64,000 nucleotides of DNA from Candidatus Poribacteria bacterium (lineage in GTDB: Bacteria; Poribacteria; WGA-4E; WGA-3G): contig PYJD01000042.1 of NCBI GenBank assembly GCA_003635315.1, positions 21,635 through 85,634 of the forward strand. The letters are read 5' to 3'. A program made the translations under genes and the position numbers. The notes beneath the pieces are model-generated. The model had not been told where the DNA came from, searched no databases, and saw only the letters and a list, made by a program, of their open reading frames with translations. Positions 35,260 to 43,700 of this stretch are shown here, piece after piece (position 1 is the stretch's first letter; each line of letters starts with the position of its first letter).

Positions 35260-35339
35260 CATAGGCGTCAATTTAAGGAAAGACAACCGTTGTAACCCCA
35301 CACCTGGTAGGAGCGGTTTGGAACCGCTCTGGATTTTAG
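35260..35339. repeat. ~80-base direct repeat, right copy, with GGAGCGGTT hairpin
   Basis: Nearly identical to 34129-34207: same CAATTTAAGGAAA start, TGTAACCCCACACCTGGTAG and GAGCGGTTTGGAACCGCTC hairpin, ending GGATTTTAG. One extra base and a few substitutions distinguish the copies. It borders the AT-rich islet about 220 bases before hisH. Confidence 0.75.
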
Positions 35340-35558
35340 AGATCAACCTTGTATACCACAAAACAGAGGTATGAATTTTAAATAGCATTCAACGGGTTGT
35401 TGTTTGATGTAAACTGATTAATTGGTGAGTTTAGCCACAGACTGAAACCTGTCTAAAAAGAATACTATTGACCAAATCGGCAGCACCAGCAGTGCGAAAG
35501 GTGTATAAAACATTGGTAAAAGAAAATACGAAAATTGTCCAAACTATAGTAAAACATA

Positions 35559-36161
35559 ATGGTTGCAATAATAGATTATAAAGCCGGTAATCTCACAAGT
35601 GTTGCTCGAGCTTTAGATAGACTCGGATATAAAAACGAGATAACCGATAATCCTGATACAATAGCAAATGCAGAACGTGTTATTTTTCCCGGTGTTGGTG
35701 CCGCAAAAGCAACAATGGAAAACTTGCAGTCGCGTTCCCTTGACAACATCCTCAGAAAATATTATAAATCCGGTAAACCGATGTTAGGAATCTGTATCGG
35801 TATCCAAATCCTATTTCAACATAGTGAGGAGGAGGATACAGCATGTCTTGGTTTGTTACCCGGGTACGTCAAAAAATACCCCAATCAAAAACGACTAAAA
35901 GTGCCTCAAATTGGATGGAATGAAGTATGGCAGATACAACCTCACCCCATATTTGAAGATGTCCCAAACCCAGCACACTTTTATTTTGTTAACGCATACT
36001 ATCCTGAACCAGAGATGAAGAAAACGATCATTGGAAAAACTACCTATGGTCTCGAATTCTGTAGTGCGATTGCACATAACAACCTTATCGCCACGCAATT
36101 TCATTTAGAGAAAAGTGGACGGGTCGGATTAAAAATGTTAGAAAATTTTCTGAAAATGTAG
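35559..36161 (+). CDS. hisH: Imidazole glycerol phosphate synthase glutamine amidotransferase subunit HisH
   Basis: Supplies ammonia from glutamine to HisF in histidine synthesis. The 200-residue class I amidotransferase has the catalytic triad Cys79 (GICIGIQ), His182 and Glu184 (QFHLEKSG), and the N-terminal IIDYKAGNLTSVARAL. In this window it has no his neighbours, and hisF is not adjacent. The kinase gene begins 11 bases downstream. Confidence 0.94.
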   Translation: MVAIIDYKAGNLTSVARALDRLGYKNEITDNPDTIANAERVIFPGVGAAKATMENLQSRSLDNILRKYYKSGKPMLGICIGIQILFQHSEEEDTACLGLLPGYVKKYPNQKRLKVPQIGWNEVWQIQPHPIFEDVPNPAHFYFVNAYYPEPEMKKTIIGKTTYGLEFCSAIAHNNLIATQFHLEKSGRVGLKMLENFLKM

Positions 36162-36172
36162 ATCTAATCTAA

Positions 36173-37759
36173 TTGTTCATAATCCGATACTCACAGCAAA
36201 TAGCTATGAAAGCTTTTTTATTAGTATTCGGTGTAATATGCGTTAATATTATCGTTTATGTCTCAGGGTGGCATCAGTATTATTTCACAGTTTCACACCT
36301 TTATTATGGTGTGATTATGTTGGCAGCCCTGTATGCAAGTCAACGCAAACAACAGATTCTCCTCGGACTAACAACAATAGCTAATTGGGTCTATGTATTG
36401 CGATTTCCACAACAGGCTGAAGGTATTGCAATAGCGTTCTTATATCCTGTTGTAGCATTCCTCTTAGGGAGAACTATCCGCCAATTGCAGATTCAACGTT
36501 TGAATCGTACCAAAGAGATGGATAGAATCAGTATTGATATTGCTACATTGGAAAAACGGGTACGGGATTTATCAATCGTCTTTGAAGTGAGTCAAGCAGC
36601 CAATGATGCTCTCGAATTTGATGAACTTTTTCAACGGATTATTGAGATTCTATCGGAACGACTCGGAATTTATCGGGGTACACTAAACCTTTATGATGAT
36701 GGTATAGTGGTAACATCCTCTGAGGTAATTTTAGGTTTAACCGCAGCAGAGCAAAAACGTGGAACTGATCACCAAATAGAGGAGATCGAGAGAAAAGTAC
36801 TCGCAGATGGTGAGGCGCGGGGTGTACCGCAGTATCGGATTCCTCGTTCTTCGGTAGAATTGTATCCACCAGAACAGGTGGAATCGAAAGATAATATCGA
36901 TTTCTGGTGTCTACCAGTTATTGTAGAAGAACAAGTTATTGGAACTTTAAGAATTGACAAGGCAAAAGATGAGTTATCAGCATCAGAAGACCTACAGGTA
37001 TTGGAAATTATCGCCTCAATCATTGCACAGAGAGTAAAAATACAACAAACCATTGATGCCTTAGTTCAAGCAGAACGGTTGGCAGCACTTGGGAAATTGG
37101 TAACTACCATTGCTCACGAAGTCCGAAATCCACTTGGAAGTATTCGATTGGCAACACAACTTCTAAGCGAACCTTCCGATAGATTTGAAAAACTACCTAT
37201 AGAGGAACAAGAAGAGATAGCTGAGTATACCTCAATAATTATTAAAGAGGTAGACCGGTTAAACCGATCTATAGAGCAGCTATTGGCGTTTGGTAAGCCA
37301 GCAACAACTGACGCAGAACTTTGTGATATACGGAAATTACTTGATAATTGTCTTGCCACCTATCAACCTGAATTAGATAGACACAATATTGAAGTTATAT
37401 GTGAGTTTGATGAATGTTCATCGGTGTATCTAAATCAGGATGGAATAACACAGGTAATCTTCAACCTCTTTTCTAATGCAATTGAAGCAATGGAAACTGG
37501 TGGGACGTTAACAATTAAAACTTACACGGAGAAAGAAGCCAAAACCGTTTTCATCAGAATACAAGATACCGGGCAAGGTATTTCACAGACTGACATACCG
37601 AACTTATTTGATGCCTTTTATACAACAAAACAGAAAGGCACAGGACTTGGACTTTACATTAGCCGTAAGATCTTAGCAGAACACGAGGGGAATATTGAAG
37701 TGGATGCATCACTTTCAACTGGCACTGCTTTTATTATATCTCTTCCCTGTGTAATTTAG
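36173..37759 (+). CDS. Membrane sensor histidine kinase with GAF domain
   Basis: A 528-residue kinase. An N-terminal membrane region (about 12-105, three or four helices) is followed by a GAF domain (about 130-295), the dimerisation domain with the phosphorylated His315 (TIAHEVRNPLGSI), and the ATPase domain with FNLFSNAIEAM, DTGQGIS and GTGLGLYIS. The reading starts at TTG. An internal ATG at 36206 (MKAFLL) is an equally plausible start. The response regulator gene follows after 73 bases, so the two should form one signalling pair. The signal is unknown. Confidence 0.9.
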   Translation: MFIIRYSQQIAMKAFLLVFGVICVNIIVYVSGWHQYYFTVSHLYYGVIMLAALYASQRKQQILLGLTTIANWVYVLRFPQQAEGIAIAFLYPVVAFLLGRTIRQLQIQRLNRTKEMDRISIDIATLEKRVRDLSIVFEVSQAANDALEFDELFQRIIEILSERLGIYRGTLNLYDDGIVVTSSEVILGLTAAEQKRGTDHQIEEIERKVLADGEARGVPQYRIPRSSVELYPPEQVESKDNIDFWCLPVIVEEQVIGTLRIDKAKDELSASEDLQVLEIIASIIAQRVKIQQTIDALVQAERLAALGKLVTTIAHEVRNPLGSIRLATQLLSEPSDRFEKLPIEEQEEIAEYTSIIIKEVDRLNRSIEQLLAFGKPATTDAELCDIRKLLDNCLATYQPELDRHNIEVICEFDECSSVYLNQDGITQVIFNLFSNAIEAMETGGTLTIKTYTEKEAKTVFIRIQDTGQGISQTDIPNLFDAFYTTKQKGTGLGLYISRKILAEHEGNIEVDASLSTGTAFIISLPCVI

Positions 37760-37832
37760 TACTCTGGGTTCTGGATACTTATGAACTATTGGCTTTTACT
37801 GATAACAGATATAGAATAAACGAGATATAATT

Positions 37833-39260
37833 ATGTCTTACGCAATCCTCATAGTTGATGATGACAATAGTCTACGACAAGTCTTAAGTGCTGCTCTCAA
37901 TAAGGCTGGATATAACACTATCAAAGCTCGAAATGGGAAAGAGGCTATTGAGTGTGTACGCAAAAATGAGATTGATGTCATACTACTTGATATCTTCTTA
38001 GGGGATGTGGATGGACTTGATTTGATAGAATCTATTCAAGAGATAAATCCAACTGTTGCAATCATTATAATTACTGGACACGGTACAACACAAACCGCTA
38101 TTGAAGCAGCAAAGAGACGCGCTTACGGCTATCTTACGAAACCTGTTGATCGTGAAGAATTGCTTGATTTAGTTGATCGTGCAGCATCGGCAGTGAGCAT
38201 TACAAAAGAGGAAACAGACGATACACAAGAAGCAGAATCCATTGATTCTCAAGGAAGAATGGTTGGAAAGAGTCCAGCTATGCAGGTTGTATATCAAATA
38301 ATCGGACGGGCAGCTGTCAGTGACGAAACCGTTCTAATTATGGGTGAAAGTGGTACTGGCAAAGAATTGGTCGCGGAACTTATACATAAAAATAGTCCGC
38401 GTACTGAAAACCCTTTTATTGTCGTAGATTGTAGTGCGATACCTCCCAGTCTAATTGAAAGTACACTTTTTGGACACGTTAAAGGGGCATTTACCGATGC
38501 ACACGCCGATAGGAAAGGTAAATTTGAACAAGCTGATAGCGGTACGATATTTCTTGACGAAGTAGGAGAATTACCTATTGATGTCCAGATGAAATTGTTG
38601 CGAGTTCTACAAGAACGAGAGATAGAACCGGTCGGTAGTAATGATACACGCTCGGTAAATGTACGGATTATTGCTGCAACTAACCAAAAACTTGATACTG
38701 CCATTACAGAAAAAACTTTTAGAGACGACCTGTACTACAGATTGAATGTCGTTCCAATTTCTTTACCACCTCTAAGAGAACGTAGAGAGGATATTCCAGA
38801 TTTAATTGACTTATTTACAAGTCGATTTGCACAGGAATATCAAATACCAAAAATCGGGATCTCTTCAGAGACAATTGACAAACTAATCGAACATGAATGG
38901 CACGGGAATGTTCGTGAACTCGAAAACGCTATAAAACGCGCACTGGTCATGTGTTCCGGACAGATGTTACTCCCTGAACATTTTTCAGAAATCTTGGATA
39001 AACCGGTTCTGGAAACGAACTTAAATAATCAAAATCTGGATTTGCAAATGATATCACTACTTCAAGGACAAATAGCACATTTGTTAGAATCTAATGAAGA
39101 TGATGGACAACTATATGCTAAAATTCGAGCTATTTTTGAAAAACCGCTTTTCGAGATTGTACTCGAGCATACTGATGGGAATCGGAGTAAAGCCTCTGAG
39201 ATCCTCGGCATCAACCGAAATACACTGCACACAAAATTAAATGAATACGATATTAAATAG
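37833..39260 (+). CDS. Sigma-54-dependent response regulator (NtrC family)
   Basis: A 475-residue regulator. The receiver domain has phospho-acceptor Asp53 (DVILLDIFLGD) and the conserved lysine in YLTKPVD. The AAA+ domain carries Walker A GESGTGKE, the sigma-54 loop GAFTDA (usual form GAFTGA) and Walker B TIFLDEVGE. The C-terminus is a Fis-type helix-turn-helix (NRSKASEILGINRNTLHTK). It should activate sigma-54 promoters when phosphorylated by the adjacent kinase. The GAFTDA change occurs in working relatives. Confidence 0.95.
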   Translation: MSYAILIVDDDNSLRQVLSAALNKAGYNTIKARNGKEAIECVRKNEIDVILLDIFLGDVDGLDLIESIQEINPTVAIIIITGHGTTQTAIEAAKRRAYGYLTKPVDREELLDLVDRAASAVSITKEETDDTQEAESIDSQGRMVGKSPAMQVVYQIIGRAAVSDETVLIMGESGTGKELVAELIHKNSPRTENPFIVVDCSAIPPSLIESTLFGHVKGAFTDAHADRKGKFEQADSGTIFLDEVGELPIDVQMKLLRVLQEREIEPVGSNDTRSVNVRIIAATNQKLDTAITEKTFRDDLYYRLNVVPISLPPLRERREDIPDLIDLFTSRFAQEYQIPKIGISSETIDKLIEHEWHGNVRELENAIKRALVMCSGQMLLPEHFSEILDKPVLETNLNNQNLDLQMISLLQGQIAHLLESNEDDGQLYAKIRAIFEKPLFEIVLEHTDGNRSKASEILGINRNTLHTKLNEYDIK

Positions 39261-39393
39261 AGTTGAATCTTCAATACAACAGAATTGGTGTCGATTCCGA
39301 TCAATGCCTAATATTTCTTATACGGATTCCCATGGGTTCTATAATTCACCAAGATCTAAAAATAATGAAGAAAATTAATAAGAGATTACACTA

Positions 39394-39681
39394 ATGGATA
39401 TAGGAAAAGTAATTGGTACGGTAGTCGCAACACGTAAAGATCCAAGTTTAGATGGGACACGTCTACTTATTGTCCAACCATTGGACGAGAAACAGAATCC
39501 TATCAAAACGCCAATCGTCGCAGTCGATACATTAAAAGATGCAGGAGAAGGGGAAATTGTCTACTACGTCACTGGAGGGGACGCTGTAGGTGTGCTACCC
39601 GGAAAACGAATGCCTGTGGATGTGGCAATTGTCGGACTTGTTGATACTATTTCACTACTTGAAGAACAAAGTAATACATAA
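39394..39681 (+). CDS. EutN/CcmL family microcompartment vertex protein 1
   Basis: A 95-residue beta-barrel protein of the pentameric shell family that caps the vertices of bacterial microcompartments. The start MDIGKVIGTVVATRKDPSLD, the LLIVQPLDE strand and the GVLPGKRMPVDVAIVGLVD end are characteristic. No hexameric shell protein or encapsulated enzyme gene is visible in the window. A second family member lies 63 bases downstream. Confidence 0.88.
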   Translation: MDIGKVIGTVVATRKDPSLDGTRLLIVQPLDEKQNPIKTPIVAVDTLKDAGEGEIVYYVTGGDAVGVLPGKRMPVDVAIVGLVDTISLLEEQSNT

Positions 39682-39744
39682 TCATAATATCGCCAAGCCT
39701 GTAGTTTGTATTACTATGACATTATCAGAATTCAGAAGGTTTTT

Positions 39745-40038
39745 ATGTATCTCGCAAAAGTAATTGGCAAAACTGTATCAGTACTAAAACATCCTGCGTA
39801 TGAAAACCGGACGTTACTACTTGTCCAACCCTTAAGTTTAAGATCACAAGTTGTACGAACACCAACGATTGCTGTGGATTACGTCGGCGCAGGCGAAGGG
39901 GATACCGTGATTGTTGGTGCTGGTCCCGGGGTTGCACAAGAAGTATTCGGTATAGAAAATGCACCTATTCGAGAACTAATTATGGGAATTGTTGATCATT
40001 TTGATGTAACTTTACCGGAGGAAACAAATGATACATAA
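39745..40038 (+). CDS. EutN/CcmL family microcompartment vertex protein 2
   Basis: A paralogue of the preceding gene: MYLAKVIGKTVSVLKHPAY, then LLLVQPLSL and an end of LIMGIVDHFDV. I chose the ATG at 39745, which has AGAAGG seven bases before it, over the longer open frame from 39706, whose extra residues are not family-like. The stop overlaps the start of the next gene, a lipoprotein. Confidence 0.88.
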   Translation: MYLAKVIGKTVSVLKHPAYENRTLLLVQPLSLRSQVVRTPTIAVDYVGAGEGDTVIVGAGPGVAQEVFGIENAPIRELIMGIVDHFDVTLPEETNDT

Positions 40039-40687
40039 ACACACAATGAGATTACAAAATGTTTTACACATTGAATTTACATCGTCATTTACCATTTGTC
40101 GAAATATCTTCCTCAGTGTCCTCTTACTTTTTGTCTGTTTGCAATTGAATGCTTGTCGTCTCGCACAGGTTTTATCAACTCAATACAGTGAGAATATAGC
40201 AACTGCAAATTATGGAACTGAAGCAAACCATCCCGGTTTAAATGATGGCAATTTAGAAACTATAGCAACCCTACCCGCAAAGAATGATCGGAACTTTATC
40301 ATACGTTTTGCTGAAATACATCCAGTTCGTAAAATTATCATTCATAACGGAAATCTATTCCGATTTCAGATGGAATATCTTAATTCTGAAACAGATAAAT
40401 GGGAGGCTTTTCATTCTGTTATCCAGCGACGAAACTTAGAAGGCAAACGCGCTCAACCCACCTTTGTTATTGACAGGTTAGATATTGAAACGAAAATGAT
40501 TCGCATTGCTGTAAGTCGCACTGTTGATGACATCATCGTCAATAAAGTTGTCGTAGATAAAGGAGACAAAGTGGTAAATAGACGAATGACTATTGGCAAT
40601 CAATATTATCCTCACTATCGAGTGGTGCGACCATCAATTGCACAAGTACGAGAAATCGAAATATATCACCTTGCAAAAAATAATTAA
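40028..40687 (+). CDS. Putative lipoprotein with discoidin-like domain
   Basis: The 219-residue protein has an N-terminal hydrophobic segment ending in a lipobox (LQLNAC, cysteine near residue 43), so it is probably an envelope lipoprotein. The rest is beta-rich with the pattern of an F5/8 type C (discoidin) domain, as in NHPGLNDGNLETIATLP and FIIRFAEIHPVRKIIIHNG. Such domains bind sugars or surfaces. The gene overlaps the second vertex gene by 11 bases, which suggests coupled translation although the products should go to different places. Confidence 0.7.
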   Translation: MIHKHTMRLQNVLHIEFTSSFTICRNIFLSVLLLFVCLQLNACRLAQVLSTQYSENIATANYGTEANHPGLNDGNLETIATLPAKNDRNFIIRFAEIHPVRKIIIHNGNLFRFQMEYLNSETDKWEAFHSVIQRRNLEGKRAQPTFVIDRLDIETKMIRIAVSRTVDDIIVNKVVVDKGDKVVNRRMTIGNQYYPHYRVVRPSIAQVREIEIYHLAKNN

Positions 40688-40729
40688 TTACCACTGTATT
40701 CTCTAATCTACTACTCACTAATAATTCCC

Positions 40730-43700
40730 ATGATAAGACATTTTATATATCCTACAACTGTTTTACTGTTTTTTGCGATTATTGCGTTTTGTGCTGCCCT
40801 ACCTGTAGAAACAGTACCATTTAGTCAGACTAACAAAAAGCATACCATCGGAAGGATTGAATTGGTGAATGCATCCTCACGTGGTGTGACAATACAGATC
40901 GCTATTGAAAAGTCAGACCTGAAGATTGAAATCGAGGAACAGAACGGTCAACAATACCAGACTCTCTCCTTTCCAAATTGTCGGTATAATATAGAAAAGG
41001 GCATACCACGCCTACCTATGCAAACTACCTTAGTAGGAGTTCCGTCTGACGTGAGTTTCACGGTACATATAGTTGATAGCGGTGATTTCAGCACATATAA
41101 ACTCACACATAGAATAGCAAACAGTAGAGACGGCTATATTAAAGAGTTATCTAAACATGGAATCAAATCAGAGAGAATATATACTGCCAATCAATATATA
41201 CCACGAAACATTGCTGAAATTGGGACTGCAGGATGGATACGTGAGAATCGAATTCTACCCATTCAAGTTAATCCTGTACAATATAATCCTGTCACTGGTA
41301 TGGTTAAACTTTATCATCGACTTGTAGTTGAAGTACGGTTCAACAGATTAGCGAATGCACCTTCAGCAATTCCGAGAATACCTCGTCCAGAATCATCAGT
41401 TTATGAAGGTATGTTTGAGAATCTTCTTATTAATCCAGAAACCGCGAATCAGTGGCGTTCCACAGACGCGGGAAAATTCCTAAATAATGGATCTGCTGTA
41501 GACCTACATCTAACAGACCCATCCTTCTTTTCTTTACCCGCAGGTGACCGGTACAAGATCATTATCAACAAATCAGGAATGTATCGTATTACAGCAAGGG
41601 ATTTAGCTGCAGCTGGTGTTGATCTGCCTGCAATAAAATCTTCTACATTGACACTATCTAACAAAGGTAGACATATACCAATTTTAGTTCGAAACGCGAC
41701 CAGCGGACAAGAAATATCAGAAACTGGAGACAATTTTAGCGGATTCGATCCAGAAGGTGAAATCATATTTTACGCAGAACGCCATACGGGTGAAAAAACT
41801 TATATAGATCCTTATTCTGATGAAAATGTTTATTGGTTATCGTGGAATGCTGGACCAGGACTCCGCATGGAAACCAAGACCATTTCTGTAGATTCATCAA
41901 TACGATATCAACCAAGAAATTTTCTCACAAGGGTACATTTTGAACAGGATAACCAGTTTCGTAGATTTAAGGATTTTGGACTATCAGCAGGTAGCGATTA
42001 TGATGATTTTGGTGAAGGACTTCAAGAACGTCACTTCCTACTTAATTCCTTGCCAGACCTGCCAGATGATAGTTGGTTTTGGGTACAACTCAGTGCACCA
42101 ACAAAACGAGATTTTGCTTTTACAATTAACGGTGTTGCTGGAACCGGAAATAAAGCGACTCTACGGATTGCTCTACATGGGAGATCTGTCGATACACATT
42201 TTGCAGAATTATGGTTAAACAATGATATTAATATCGGGAGTTCAAGCTGGAAAGGGGATATTGAATACCTATTTGAAAATACTACTATTTCACAGTCTTT
42301 TCTCAAAAATGGTAGAAATACATTAGGAGCTGTACTTCCTGGAAGCCAAGCTTTAGATCTCCTCATGTTAAACTGGTTTGAGGTAGATTATTGGCGAACT
42401 TATGAAGCTACAAATAACGTCTTGCCATTTGCTATTACACTAATACCAGATGAAACAGGTAGTGTGAATCCAAACTTTAGGGTAGAATTAAAAAACTTTA
42501 ATACACCTGACATAGAAATATATGGTATTGACGGAACTCGTTATGTCGGTCTATCCCCACAACAAGATGAAGACATACGCGGAAAATATAACGTGGTTTT
42601 TCAATCAACACAAATTGAAGCTACATCACTAAACATCACTAATCAACCCTTAAATACTGAAATACAATATATCGCATTGACAAAGCAAAAATATCTTACA
42701 CCAATGGATATAATAAAGGATTCACCATCCGATTTACGAAACTCAAACAACGGTGCTGATTACATCATTATTACCGACACTGAATATTTACGGGAGGTAC
42801 AACCACTCGCAAGTTTTCGAAGCCAACAAGGTTTACGGTCTAAAATAGTAACTGTTGAGGATATCTATGATGAATTTAATCATGGGATTCCAAATCCTTA
42901 CGCATTACGCGATTTCTTAAAATATACCTATGAAAATTGGCAATCCCCTGCTCCAACCTATGTCCTATTAGTTGGAGATACAAATTTAAAAGAGAAGAAT
43001 AGTACGGTTCCAACGATTCAAGTACAAATTCCAGGATATGGATCATCCGCAAGCGATTACAAGTTTGTCACCTTCCGTGGAAACGATAATTTCCCAGAAA
43101 TGTTTATCGGGAGAGTACCAGCATCAAATAGTGTTGATGTACGGGTATTCGTCGAACGTGCAATAAATTATGAAACTAACGCAGATGTTGGACCGTGGCA
43201 TAAACGTATTCTAATGCTTGCTGGATCCGATGATAGGTTCCATTTTCAGACAGATATTCTAACCGATGTGAGTCGTCTAAATGAAAAATATGAAACTGTT
43301 CCAATTTATGCTCCAACTACTCCTGATGAAGAATTACCATTAGGAGAAGGTAGTACACCTGTAGGTCGGCAAGTAATTAATGGATTCAATGACGGGGCAA
43401 GTTTAGTTAATTACATCGGACACGGTGGTGGTGGTGTTTGGTCATCAAGTCGTATGATGGATTTAGAAGATCCTGAAAAAAATCTAAAAAACATATCAAG
43501 GTTGCCTTTTGTCATCAGTATGACATGTTTTACCGGTGAATTTGATAGTCCAACAGGTTGTTTGGCGGAAGCATTATTACGTTCTGAAAGTGGAGGTGCA
43601 ATTGCTGTAATCGGGGGTACCAGTATTGGACTATTAGATGGAGATTTTCTACTCAACAAGGAAATATTCGAGGTGATGTTTAATGACAAGACAGAACATA

